A stretch of DNA of 64,000 nucleotides from Planosporangium thailandense. Lineage in GTDB: Bacteria > Actinomycetota > Actinomycetes > Mycobacteriales > Micromonosporaceae. Both the position numbers and the translations under genes were made by a program. The notes beneath the pieces were generated by a model that made no database searches, had not been told where the DNA came from, and saw only the letters and a list, made by a program, of their open reading frames with translations. The stretch is taken from positions 530,702 to 594,701 of the forward strand of contig NZ_JAATVY010000001.1 of NCBI RefSeq assembly GCF_011947195.1. The letters run 5' to 3'. Within the stretch, counting starts at the first letter, position 1. Every line of letters starts with the position of its first letter. Shown here piece by piece: positions 8,299 to 16,816 of this stretch.

Positions 8299-9504
8299 AT
8301 GGCTGTCGCCACCGCGCCACCCCACGCCCCCGAGGGCGGCTCCGACCTCGACGGCGCGTCGGCGGCGACGTCGGACGAGGGCGCGGCGCCGCGGACAACC
8401 GGGCGGGTGGTCATCGTGTCGGCCAGCATCGGTGCCGGGCACGACGGCGCGGCGGCCGAACTCGCCCGGCAACTGCGCGCGGCCGGCCTGGTCGTCGACC
8501 GGCACGACTTCGTCGACATCCTGCCCGGCGCCTGGGGCCGGCTCCTGCGCGGCGGCTACCACGCGCAGCTCACGGTCGCGCCGCGCACGTGGGGATGGCT
8601 GATGGGGGCGGCCGGTGGCCGGTCGGCCTCCGCCGGCGTCTCCACGGTCCTCGACCGGATCGCCCGCGCCCGCATGATGGAGGCGATCGGGCCGGATCCG
8701 ACGGTCGTGCTCTCGACGTACCCGCTCGCCAGCCAGCTCATCGGCCGGCTGCGACAGGAGCGGCGGCTCGCCGCGCCCGCCGTCACGTTCCTGACCGACA
8801 TGTCGGTGCACCCGCTGTGGGTCGCGCCCGGTGTCGACGCCCACCTGGCGCTCCATCGCGTGCCCGCCCGCCAGGCCCGATCGCTCGGCGCCCGGCGGGT
8901 CGTGGTCGGTGGCGCCGCGGTGGGGCCGGCGTTCCGGCCGCGCCGGGACGCGGCGGAGCGCGTCACCGCCCGGATGGCCTTCGGCCTGCCGCAGGACGCA
9001 CCGCTGGCGCTGGTCGTCGCCGGTTCCTGGGGCGTCGGCTCGGTCGACCGTTCCGCCCGCGACATCGCCGACACCGGGCGGGCCGTGCCGGTCGTGGTGT
9101 GCGGGCGCAACGAGCGGCTGCGGGCCCGGCTGAGCCGGGATCCGCGCATCATCGCGCTCGGCTGGGTCGACGACATGCCCACGTTGATGCGGGCCTGTGA
9201 CCTGGTCGTGCAGAACGCCGGCGGCCTGACCTCACTGGAGTCGCTGACCTCCGGGGTGCCGGTGGTGACCTACCGCTGCCTGCCCGGACACGGCGAGACG
9301 AACGCCGCGGCGCTGGAGGAGGCGGGCTGGGCCGACTGGGTACGTCACCGCGACGACCTCCCGGCCGCGCTCAGCCGCGCCGTCACCGGGCCGACGACGC
9401 CGGACTTCACCCGGCTGCGCGCGTCGCGCACGATCCTGGCCTTCGCCGCCGCGGCGCCGCTGGCGAGCGCGTGGGGCGAGAGCCCCACGCGCTCCGCGGC
9501 CTGA
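8299..9504 (+). CDS. MGDG synthase-like glycosyltransferase (GT28)
   Basis: A 401-residue protein. After a disordered N-terminus of about 35 residues it has the MGDG-synthase N-terminal signature VVIVSASIGAGHDGAAAELARQL, in which the GAGH motif contacts donor or acceptor. A second Rossmann domain follows, with the GT28-type nucleotide-sugar site (NAGGLTSLESLTSGVPVVTYRCLPGHGETNAAALEEAG). Family knowledge: these enzymes transfer a hexose from UDP-sugar to diacylglycerol or related lipids on the cytoplasmic face of the membrane. The substrate here is unproven. AAAGGA lies five bases before the ATG. It stands alone; its 3' neighbour is convergent. Confidence 0.75.
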   Translation: MAVATAPPHAPEGGSDLDGASAATSDEGAAPRTTGRVVIVSASIGAGHDGAAAELARQLRAAGLVVDRHDFVDILPGAWGRLLRGGYHAQLTVAPRTWGWLMGAAGGRSASAGVSTVLDRIARARMMEAIGPDPTVVLSTYPLASQLIGRLRQERRLAAPAVTFLTDMSVHPLWVAPGVDAHLALHRVPARQARSLGARRVVVGGAAVGPAFRPRRDAAERVTARMAFGLPQDAPLALVVAGSWGVGSVDRSARDIADTGRAVPVVVCGRNERLRARLSRDPRIIALGWVDDMPTLMRACDLVVQNAGGLTSLESLTSGVPVVTYRCLPGHGETNAAALEEAGWADWVRHRDDLPAALSRAVTGPTTPDFTRLRASRTILAFAAAAPLASAWGESPTRSAA

Positions 9505-9562
9505 CCGCGCTGACCGGTTCGCCGGCTGCGGTCACCGGTTCGGGCTTCCGCGCAGCGCGACC

Positions 9563-11059
9563 TCAGCCGCTGACCGGGTCGGCCGATCGCGGCGCCGCGG
9601 TTCGTGGTGCTGCCGATGGCGGTGCCGCCGTTCGTGCCCCGAGGCACCGGGCGTCCAGGTTCGCGACGATGTAGTCCCACACGGCCTTCGCCTCGTCGAA
9701 GACGAACGAGGGCTCTCCCTTCAGGTACGCGTTGAGCAGGAGCCGGGGCAGCAGCCAGCCGCTCCACCAGGTGTTCTGCCGCGGCGAGAACATGATGCGG
9801 TCGAGCCCGTCGACATGGCACAGCCCGAAGTAGTGGCCGAGTTCGTGGATCGGCACGTACTTCCAGACCTCGTCCGGGGTGTTGTCGACGAACGTGAGCC
9901 CGGAAGCGTTGTGGCCGCCCAGGCCGCACCTGCTCGGCCGGAGGGTGCAGGTCAGGCCGCGCAGCGTGTCGGTGTAGCGGAAGATGCCGACCGCGACCGG
10001 GTGGCACAGCTCCGCGGTTGCCGCGGCGTCATCGACCGCCGTGCTCGTGCGGTGGATGACGTCGACGAGGAACCCGGTCAGCGCGGCCTCGGCGTCCGGC
10101 CGGTCGTAGCCGTGCTGGACGATGTGCCGAGCCTCGGTCACCGGGACGGTCGCCCGGTCGAAGCTCATCAGCAGCGCCAGTTCCCGGCCCTTCGCTTGAG
10201 CCGTGGAGATCCTCGTGTCGAGGGCGCCGTCGCGCATGCACAGGACATAGAACGCCGGGCCCCGCGAGCCGCGGGAGCTGAGGTACGTGTTCAGCTCGTC
10301 GGAGGAGATCGGGTTGTCGAACTCGCCGCCGCCACCGCCGCCGACCACGACACCCTTCTTCAGCGTCTTGTAGCGCTTGCGGTTCCAGAAGCCCTCGGTG
10401 AAGGCGAAGCCGCACAGTTCCCGCAGATCGATCTCGCCTCGCTCGTGAAGCACCACGAGGTTGGGCACGCCGGGCTCGTCCCGGGATGGCGTCTCCGAGT
10501 CCAGCACCGTGCGGTACGCCGTAGGGGAGAGCCGCAGTCCGAACGCTCCGTGGTCGAGCCGGATGGCGTCGGCGATCTGGTCCAGCGTGTCACCGCTGTA
10601 CTTGGCCTCGAGCAGACCGCGGACGTACCGCCGTAGCCGGGCCCTGTTGATCTCGGAGACGATGTAGTCGATCGTGTCGCCGAGTGCGACGATGCGCCCG
10701 ACCCGGATGGCGCCCAGGACGACGCCGATGACGATCCGCAGCAGCCCGTCCAGCACGCGGCGCCAGTCGAGGGTGAAGATGCCGGCGATGATGTCCCACA
10801 GTCCGCCCAGCACGTCCCGGACGAGGTCGATGAGGACGCTGACCAGCGTGCACACCGTGCGGAGCACCCACTTGCCGACAATCACCACCACCCAGCGCAC
10901 GACCTTCACCAGGATCGTGACCAACCAGCAGACCCAGCCGCGCGGGTCGTACCAGGGGTAGTCCTTGCACTTCTTCTCCTGGCGCTTCTCCCACTCCTCG
11001 ACCGGTTTGGAGACCTTCTCCTCGACCCATTCCTGGATCTGTGTGCACTCAAGTGCCAT
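9563..11059 (-). CDS. Membrane-anchored metzincin-type zinc metalloprotease, novel architecture
   Basis: A 498-residue protein not matching a family I can name. Near the C-terminus it has a full metzincin zinc site, HELGHYFGLCH (about residues 405-415: HExxHxxGxxH), followed seven residues later by a Met-turn (IMFS), the spacing seen in matrixins. The N-terminus is charged (VEEKVSKPVEEWEKRQEKK), then come about 75 hydrophobic residues (roughly 45-120) with several possible membrane helices, a middle domain of about 250 residues of unknown fold with a seven-glycine linker, and an Ala/Pro/Arg-rich tail. The ATG at 11059 is preceded by a strong GGAGGAGG. A small membrane protein gene lies 17 bp upstream on the same strand, probably its partner. 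Confidence 0.7.
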   Translation of the reverse strand: MALECTQIQEWVEEKVSKPVEEWEKRQEKKCKDYPWYDPRGWVCWLVTILVKVVRWVVVIVGKWVLRTVCTLVSVLIDLVRDVLGGLWDIIAGIFTLDWRRVLDGLLRIVIGVVLGAIRVGRIVALGDTIDYIVSEINRARLRRYVRGLLEAKYSGDTLDQIADAIRLDHGAFGLRLSPTAYRTVLDSETPSRDEPGVPNLVVLHERGEIDLRELCGFAFTEGFWNRKRYKTLKKGVVVGGGGGGEFDNPISSDELNTYLSSRGSRGPAFYVLCMRDGALDTRISTAQAKGRELALLMSFDRATVPVTEARHIVQHGYDRPDAEAALTGFLVDVIHRTSTAVDDAAATAELCHPVAVGIFRYTDTLRGLTCTLRPSRCGLGGHNASGLTFVDNTPDEVWKYVPIHELGHYFGLCHVDGLDRIMFSPRQNTWWSGWLLPRLLLNAYLKGEPSFVFDEAKAVWDYIVANLDARCLGARTAAPPSAAPRTAAPRSADPVSG

Positions 11060-11076
11060 GGGAGCCCCTCCTCCCT

Positions 11077-11544
11077 CTACGGTCCCGTGGCTTCGCCGAG
11101 GCCTCCCCATGGTTTGACCGGCGCCGCCGGTACCGCTGATTCCGCCGGCGCCGCCGGTACCGCTGACTCCGCCGGCCGCGTCTCGGCGAGGCGCCGCAGC
11201 CGGGTCCGCAGCCGCCAGCGACTCCACGCCAGACCGGCCAGCTTGCCGGCGACCGCGGCGGCGATACCGGCGCCGACGGCCGTACCGAGCGACGGCCAGG
11301 ACCATGCCCGGCTCAGGACCCGGGGCAGGACAACCGCGGTCACGGTCGCCACGAACGCCACCGACCCGACGCCACAGCCGCAGTCGTTGAACAGCCGGCG
11401 GATCGCCCTGGCCGAACTGGCTCGCTCAGCGGTGTCGAGCCAGGGGAGGGCGACGACAACGTCGCTGACGGACGGGCGGTCCAGCCAGGACGCGAGCGCC
11501 GCCGCCTGGAGTACGTCTTCCTGACTTTCGAGCATCAGACGCAT
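11077..11544 (-). CDS. Small membrane protein, function unknown, partner of the metzincin gene
   Basis: A 155-residue protein I do not recognise. The first 60 residues are soluble and acidic (LESQEDVLQAAALASWLDRP), followed by a Cys-containing segment RRLFNDCGCGVGSVAF, two hydrophobic stretches (about 67-82 and 87-106), a basic segment (WRLRTRLRRL), and a tail with two copies of AESAVPAAP. It precedes the metalloprotease gene on the same strand with a 17 bp gap, which suggests a two-gene unit. The N-D-C-G-C motif just before the membrane segment looks conserved-type and worth tracing. The ribosome binding site before the ATG at 11544 is weak, so the exact start is uncertain. Confidence 0.55.
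   Translation of the reverse strand: MRLMLESQEDVLQAAALASWLDRPSVSDVVVALPWLDTAERASSARAIRRLFNDCGCGVGSVAFVATVTAVVLPRVLSRAWSWPSLGTAVGAGIAAAVAGKLAGLAWSRWRLRTRLRRLAETRPAESAVPAAPAESAVPAAPVKPWGGLGEATGP
11120..11173. repeat. Two tandem 27 bp units
   Basis: Two almost identical 27 bp units (11120-11146 and 11147-11173, one base different) at the 3' end of the small membrane protein gene. They encode the repeated AESAVPAAP peptide in its tail. Confidence 0.8.
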
Positions 11545-11658
11545 CGTTCGTCACCGCCCCGGTACCGGGCCCTGGTCGCAACAGTGTCGGAGCGTCGTCG
11601 CGGCCGGACAACCGATGTGTCGCAGACCCGACGGGGCACACCGGCGATCGTCGAGATC

Positions 11659-12627
11659 TCAGGCCCTGGCCCGGAAGGCGCGCCGGTACGCCGTCGGCGA
11701 GGTCCACATCGCCCGGCCGAAGTGGTGCCGGTAGGTCACCGGAGTCTCGAAACCGACGGCCCCCGCGATCTGATCGATCGGGGCATCGGTCGTCTCCAGC
11801 AGGGTCAGGCTGGCCTGCACCCGCTGGTCGATCAGCCATCGGATCGGGGTGGTGCCGGTGGCGCGGGCGAAGTGCCGCAGGTACGAGCGGGCCGACATGT
11901 GCGCGCGCCGCGCGAGCCCGTCGACGGTGATCGGCTCGGCGAGGTGTGCCAGCGCCCATGCCATGCTGTCGGCCACCCGGTCGTCGCCCGGGTCGACGGT
12001 CATCGGCGCCTCGATGAACTGCGCCTGCCCGCCGTCGCGGTGGGGCTGGATCACCAGTCGGCGGGCGACCGCGTTGGCGATCGCGGCGCCGAAATCCCGC
12101 CGGACGACGTGCAGGCACAGGTCCAGGCCGGCGGCGCTGCCGGCGCTGGTGAGCACCGCCCCGTCGTCGATGTAGAGCACGTCCGGATCGACCTCGACAG
12201 CCGGGTACCGGCGCCGCAGCAGTTCCGCGTAACGCCAATGGGTGGTGGCCCGTCGCCCGCCGAGCAGGCCCGCGGCGGCCAGCGCGAACGCGCCGGAGCA
12301 GATCGACATGATGCGGGCGCCGCGCCCGTGCGCCCGCCGCAGCGCCGCGGCCAGCTCGGGTGTCGGCTCGGCGCGCACGTCGGGCACGCCCGGCACGATC
12401 ACCGTCGCGGCGTCGGCGAACACGTCCAGCCCGTACGGCGACGACAGGCTCGCCCCGCCGAGCATCCGCACCGGCCCGGGCCGGTCGGTGCACACGGTCA
12501 GCTCGTACCAGTCGACCTCCAGCTCCGGGCGCGGCAGGCCGAACACCTCGGTGACGATGCCGATCTCGAACGCCGACATGCCCTCGTACGCGAGGACGGA
12601 CACGGTGCGGCCGGGGCGTGGTGTCAT
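11659..12627 (-). CDS. GlxA/FtrA-type transcriptional regulator (DJ-1/PfpI plus AraC HTH)
   Basis: A 322-residue regulator with an N-terminal DJ-1/PfpI-like amidotransferase fold (VLAYEGMSAFEIGIVTEVFG; nucleophile-elbow region SICSGAFALAAAGLL with Cys) and a C-terminal AraC-type double helix-turn-helix (LARRAHMSARSYLRHFARATGTTPIRWLIDQRVQAS). Family knowledge: GlxA-type regulators usually activate nearby catabolic or stress genes. It is divergent from the rhodanese gene with 70 bp between the starts. GlxA-type regulator and rhodanese pairs are a common arrangement in actinobacteria, so it probably controls that gene. Confidence 0.88.
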   Translation of the reverse strand: MTPRPGRTVSVLAYEGMSAFEIGIVTEVFGLPRPELEVDWYELTVCTDRPGPVRMLGGASLSSPYGLDVFADAATVIVPGVPDVRAEPTPELAAALRRAHGRGARIMSICSGAFALAAAGLLGGRRATTHWRYAELLRRRYPAVEVDPDVLYIDDGAVLTSAGSAAGLDLCLHVVRRDFGAAIANAVARRLVIQPHRDGGQAQFIEAPMTVDPGDDRVADSMAWALAHLAEPITVDGLARRAHMSARSYLRHFARATGTTPIRWLIDQRVQASLTLLETTDAPIDQIAGAVGFETPVTYRHHFGRAMWTSPTAYRRAFRARA

Positions 12628-12697
12628 GGCGGGATCTTAGCGAACGGTGTCATTCACGCCGGTAGTGCGCGTCGGCGGGGTCCGGCACCATCGGGGC

Positions 12698-13156
12698 ATG
12701 TCCTACATACTCGCCACCGCGCCCGCCCCGTCCGCACAGGCGCTCGCCCACTTCGCCGCCCGGCTGTCGTTCGAGACCGACGTCAGCGACGTGCGGGCCG
12801 ACCTCGTTGCCGGCGTACCCGGGCTGGTCGTGGTCGACACCCGCGGCGCCCGGGCCTGGCAGCAGGGTCACCTGCCGGGCGCCGTCCACCTGCCCACCGC
12901 GGAGATCGCGGCGCGGGCCGCCGACCTGATCCCGGTCGGTACCGCGGTCGTGACGTACTGCTGGGGGCCGGGATGCAACGGCGCCACCCGGGCGGCGTGC
13001 GAGTTCGCCCGGCTCGGCTACCCGGTGAAGGAGATGATCGGAGGGTACGAGTACTGGGTGCGCGAGGGCTTCCCCGTGCAGACCGCGACCGGGCTGCGCC
13101 AGCGGCCGGTGGACGAGTTGACGGCGCCGGGCGCCGCGGTCACCTGCGACTGCTAG
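12698..13156 (+). CDS. Rhodanese-like sulfurtransferase domain protein
   Basis: A 152-residue single-domain rhodanese. It shows the CH2A-type motif (VVDTRGARAWQQGHLPGAVHLP) and an active-site loop YCWGPGCNGATRAA with the catalytic Cys, then the conserved LGYPVKEMIGGYEYW. The enzyme would carry a persulfide and transfer sulfur in the cytoplasm. The ATG at 12698 is preferred over an upstream in-frame start because the family N-terminus begins there. The stop overlaps the stop of the minus-strand racemase gene: both stop codons lie in one CTAG. Confidence 0.85.
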   Translation: MSYILATAPAPSAQALAHFAARLSFETDVSDVRADLVAGVPGLVVVDTRGARAWQQGHLPGAVHLPTAEIAARAADLIPVGTAVVTYCWGPGCNGATRAACEFARLGYPVKEMIGGYEYWVREGFPVQTATGLRQRPVDELTAPGAAVTCDC

Positions 13157-14259
13157 GCGTGGAGGGTGCGGACGTCGATGGTGACGCGCTCCAGTACGTC
13201 GGTGTCCACGATTGCGCCCGACCCGGGGCCGTCAGGTGCTTCCAGGCAGCCGTCCACGAGCTCGAAGGACTGCGTGATGTCCTGGGCGTAGTAGCGGCTG
13301 GTCGCGGAGATGTCCCCGGGCAGGGTGAAGTTCGGCAGCGTCGCGAGCGCGAGGTTCGCGGCTCTGCCCACCCCCGTCTCCAGCACGCCGCCGCAGAACA
13401 CCGGCACGCCCTGGGCCAGGCAGAGGTCGTGGATCGAGCGGGCCTCGAGGTAGCCGCCCACCCGCGCCGGCTTGATGTTGACCACGTCGGCGGCGCCCAG
13501 GGCGAGCGCGGTGGCGGCCGAGTCCAGGCTCGTCACCGACTCGTCCAGGCAGACGGGTGTCGCGATCGCCTCCCGCAGCCGCGCGTGCGCGATCAACTGT
13601 TCCTTCGGGAAGGGCTGCTCCAGCAGCAACAGGCCGAACTCGTCCAGCCTGCGCAGCACCGTGAGATCGGACGTACGGTACGCCTGGTTGGCGTCCACCT
13701 GCAGCGGCAGGTCGTCGCCGAAGGCGCGGCGTACCGCGGCGACCGGCTCGACGTCCCAACCGGGCTGGATTTTGAGCTTGACCCGCCGGTACCCGTCGTC
13801 GAGGTAGCCCTCCACCCAGCGCAACAGCTCGTCGAGGTCGGCGGCGATGCCGACCGATACACCGACCGGCACCCGCCGCCCGCTTCCGCCGAGGTAACCG
13901 GTCAGCGACATGCCGGCGCGGCGCAGTTCGGCGTCGAGGATCGCCGTCTCCAGCGCCGCCTTGGCGAGCTGGTTTCCGGGCACCTCCTGCATGAGCTGGC
14001 GGGCCCGGCCGGCGCTGACCGGCCCGTCGGCGACGACCAGCGGAACGAGCACCTGTTCGATCAGGTCGCGGGCGGCGGTCAGGTACTCGGGAAAGAACAC
14101 CGGCCGTGGATCCGCGGCGCATTCCCCCCAGCCCTCGCTGTCGTGCTCGATCCACCGGACGAGCAGCAGTTCGCGGACGGACTCCACCGAGCGGGAGGTG
14201 CGGAACACGCGCACCAGGGGCATCCGTACGGTGCGCAGTTCGACCTGTACGCCGGTCAC
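13153..14259 (-). CDS. N-acylamino acid racemase / o-succinylbenzoate synthase family (MenC-like enolase superfamily)
   Basis: A 368-residue muconate-lactonizing-type enolase with all catalytic residues visible: the KxK pair in RRVKLKIQPGWD, metal ligands in LQVDANQAY, LLLLEQPFP and CLDESVTS, and the opposing Lys in VNIKPARVGGYLEA. The overall sequence is of the OSBS/NSAR subgroup. The GTG start overlaps the upstream GNAT gene by four bases. In Geobacillus and others, NSAR enzymes paired with a GNAT succinyltransferase convert D-amino acids to L-forms through N-succinyl intermediates, and this pairing is seen here. The expected desuccinylase is not adjacent. Menaquinone synthesis is unlikely because no men gene is nearby. 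Confidence 0.82.
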   Translation of the reverse strand: MTGVQVELRTVRMPLVRVFRTSRSVESVRELLLVRWIEHDSEGWGECAADPRPVFFPEYLTAARDLIEQVLVPLVVADGPVSAGRARQLMQEVPGNQLAKAALETAILDAELRRAGMSLTGYLGGSGRRVPVGVSVGIAADLDELLRWVEGYLDDGYRRVKLKIQPGWDVEPVAAVRRAFGDDLPLQVDANQAYRTSDLTVLRRLDEFGLLLLEQPFPKEQLIAHARLREAIATPVCLDESVTSLDSAATALALGAADVVNIKPARVGGYLEARSIHDLCLAQGVPVFCGGVLETGVGRAANLALATLPNFTLPGDISATSRYYAQDITQSFELVDGCLEAPDGPGSGAIVDTDVLERVTIDVRTLHA

Positions 14260-15107
14260 GGGCGATCGTCTCCTCGGGTCAGGATGTAGTAGCCGTCGGT
14301 GGTGATGCGCCGCGCCCGGAATCCGGCCTGGAAGGCACCGCCGAGCGCGTCGCGGACGGCCAGTCGCCAGCGCATCGCCAGGACCGGATCGCCGCGGCGC
14401 ATGCCCTCGATGTCGGGCGGAATCCACACCGCCAGCGCGTCGCCGTCCTCGCCGTCCTCCGCGCGGGGCCCGCCGTCGTCGGCGGGTTCGAGGAGGCGGC
14501 GTTCGTGCCGGAGGTTGCCGCCGTCGCCCGGGGTGGGTGCGACGAGATCCCACACCACGGTCAGCCGGTCGGTCAGGTCGGAGCGGTTGACCGCGTCGTG
14601 CATCGGCGGGTAAAAGTCGGGCACGTACTCCACCGCGCTCGCGCCGAGGCGGTTGAGGTTGAAGTGGGCGTTGCGCCGCACCAGCGGATCGTAGGTCCAC
14701 GCCATCGTCGTGGCGCCGCGTTCGAGGGCCCACAGCCGTTGGGTCTGCTTGAGCGCCAACCCCACGCCCCGGCCGGCGTGGTCGGCGTGCACGCCGGCGA
14801 TGAGGGAGTACAGGCGGTCGGACTGCGGTGCGCCACCGACGCCGACGGCGACACCCACGATCGTGCCGTCGGTGTCCACCGCGCCGAGCACACAGCCTCC
14901 GGCGTGACCCAGGCTGGTCAGCAGGTCGCTCTGCAACGGTGACGATTCCACCGCCGTCCCCCAGATGGCGGCCAGCAGCGTGGCCGCCGCGACGCAGTCG
15001 CCCGCGCTGTGCAGCGGGCGGACCGTTACACCGGCCCGCCGCATACCCTCCCGGGCATCCCGTTCGGCTGCGTCACGGGCGCTGGTCAGTTCGCTGGTCA
15101 CCGTCAC
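14256..15107 (-). CDS. GNAT acyltransferase (COG3375-like), probable N-acyl donor partner of the racemase
   Basis: A 283-residue protein with an N-terminal GNAT domain. The acetyl-CoA binding region is HADHAGRGVGLALKQTQRLWALERG (cited in part: HAGRGVGLALK), followed by NRLGA and a second half with DGYYILTRGDDRP at the C-terminus. It overlaps the racemase gene by four bases (GTGA), so the two are translationally coupled. By analogy with NSAR operons it may be a succinyl-CoA or acyl-CoA:amino acid N-acyltransferase; that substrate is inferred from context only. Confidence 0.75.
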   Translation of the reverse strand: MTVTSELTSARDAAERDAREGMRRAGVTVRPLHSAGDCVAAATLLAAIWGTAVESSPLQSDLLTSLGHAGGCVLGAVDTDGTIVGVAVGVGGAPQSDRLYSLIAGVHADHAGRGVGLALKQTQRLWALERGATTMAWTYDPLVRRNAHFNLNRLGASAVEYVPDFYPPMHDAVNRSDLTDRLTVVWDLVAPTPGDGGNLRHERRLLEPADDGGPRAEDGEDGDALAVWIPPDIEGMRRGDPVLAMRWRLAVRDALGGAFQAGFRARRITTDGYYILTRGDDRP

Positions 15108-15164
15108 GGGCTCCCGGGTCCGAGGCGTCGCCGCCTTGTCGAGTGAAACAAATACACCAGTGCC

Positions 15165-16667
15165 TCACGTCGCGGGTGTGATGAGGTCGCGGGCCCGCAG
15201 CGCCAGCCACAGTTCCGCGATGTCGGCGGTCTGGCGCAGGTCCCGGCCGGTGATCTCCTCGATCCGCGCGATCCGGTAGACCACGCTCTGCCGGTGGATG
15301 TGGAGTTGCTGGGACGTGAGCTTCCACGACCGTTGGCAGGACAGAAACGTGTCGAGCGTGTGGACGAGCGCTCCGCCGTGCTCGGCGTCGTGCCGCAGGA
15401 GCCGGCCCAGCACCCGATCTACCACGGCTTGGGCCTCGTTCGCGTCCCTCATCACCGACAGCAACGTCGCGTCGCCGTACCGGGAGATCCGCCCCATCGT
15501 TGCGCCCGCCGTACCGGCCGCCCACACGGCCTCGCGTGCGGCGGCCGGCGCCCGCTCCGGGGTGGCGAGCACGTCGCTGATTCCGATCAGGGCGCTAGGG
15601 CCGAGCCGTTTGCGCACGATGGCCAGGGTCTGCTCGGAGGGCTCCAGCAGGGCGTAGAAGATGGCGCCCCGGCGCAGCAGCAGGTGGCTGATGTCGCGGC
15701 GCCCCAGGCTGACGTGCAACTGCTGGATCCCGGTCGCGCTCGCGTCCCGGACCGCCAGGAGCGCCACGTCCGACGGCTTCAGTCCCCGGGTGCGAAGCTC
15801 GTACTCGGCGTCGTCCGGCGCGAGCCGGCCGTCGAGCAGGTGCGAGAGCAGTTCCGCCCCGATGCGCCGTTCGTGCTCACGGCGCATCGCCCGATGCGTC
15901 AACACCACCGCGGTCGCGGTCGCGACGTGCTGGAGCAACCCGATGTCCGGCGGGGCCAGCCGGAAGTCGTAGGCGACCAGTACGGTCGGCTCGTCGTCGG
16001 GTACCTGGACGGCGAGACCACGGTGTCCGTCGCCGGAGACGTGGATGACGCCGGGAAGGGAACCGTCGTGGCGTTCGATCTCGGCCATCAGACAGTCGAG
16101 GAAGCCCGGCGGTATCGTCGGCGTGCCGTCGATCGCGTCCCGGCCCGTCTCCGCGTCGACCAGCGCCAGCCGGCAGGACATGTCGCGGGCCAGTCGGCTC
16201 AGCGCGGACGTGTGGTCGTGGCTCGCCACCGCGTTACGGACCGTGTTGTAGACCCGCTCCATCAGGGCGAGGCGCTGCGCTTCGTGGCTGGTGTTGCCGT
16301 CGGCCACCGCGCGCGCGATCGCCGCGAAAGCTACCGAGTAGGGGGCCAGGATGAGCGGCAACCCCGCCTGGTCGGCCGCTTCCAGCAGCGCGGGGGTCAG
16401 GTCCGGCGTGTGCGGATCCAGGCCGATGACCAATGCGGTCACCTCGGCGTCTGCCAGGCTGACGAGGAAGGTCTGCTGATCGTCACCGCGGGACGGCATG
16501 GTGCGCCCGTTCTTCATCAGAAGCTCGCCGCCGACCAACCACTGCCACGGAGTGTCGAGGTCGGAGGCGTGCGCCCATTTCACCGGCGCCGCCAGCCCGG
16601 CGCTGCCCGCCGCCACCTGAAGTCGAAGGTGGGGCATCTCCACGAGGTCGGCGACGGTGACGGCCAT
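15165..16667 (-). CDS. PucR family transcriptional regulator
   Basis: A 500-residue regulator with an N-terminal PucR ligand domain (VADLVEMPHLRLQVAAGSAG), a middle region resembling the degenerate GGDEF-like CdaR segment, and a C-terminal PucR-type HTH (LTSQQLHIHRQSVVYRIARI). The ATG at 16667 has GAAGGA upstream. It is divergent from the APC permease gene with 149 bp between the two starts; that gap contains an AT-rich run near 16738-16762, a likely promoter or operator zone. PucR proteins generally activate purine or amino acid catabolic genes, so it is the probable regulator of both flanking operons. Confidence 0.88.
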   Translation of the reverse strand: MAVTVADLVEMPHLRLQVAAGSAGLAAPVKWAHASDLDTPWQWLVGGELLMKNGRTMPSRGDDQQTFLVSLADAEVTALVIGLDPHTPDLTPALLEAADQAGLPLILAPYSVAFAAIARAVADGNTSHEAQRLALMERVYNTVRNAVASHDHTSALSRLARDMSCRLALVDAETGRDAIDGTPTIPPGFLDCLMAEIERHDGSLPGVIHVSGDGHRGLAVQVPDDEPTVLVAYDFRLAPPDIGLLQHVATATAVVLTHRAMRREHERRIGAELLSHLLDGRLAPDDAEYELRTRGLKPSDVALLAVRDASATGIQQLHVSLGRRDISHLLLRRGAIFYALLEPSEQTLAIVRKRLGPSALIGISDVLATPERAPAAAREAVWAAGTAGATMGRISRYGDATLLSVMRDANEAQAVVDRVLGRLLRHDAEHGGALVHTLDTFLSCQRSWKLTSQQLHIHRQSVVYRIARIEEITGRDLRQTADIAELWLALRARDLITPAT

Positions 16668-16816
16668 GCGGACCCGTCCTTCAGGTGGATGCCTAAGCAA
16701 TGATCTTCCTCGTACGGTTGTCTAGTGTGCCCGTGCCAATTTATAAAAATCAAGTATTCCGCCGCCCATGACCTGGGGCGATGCTGTCAGTTCTATGGCA
16801 GCGTGAAGGAGCGGTA

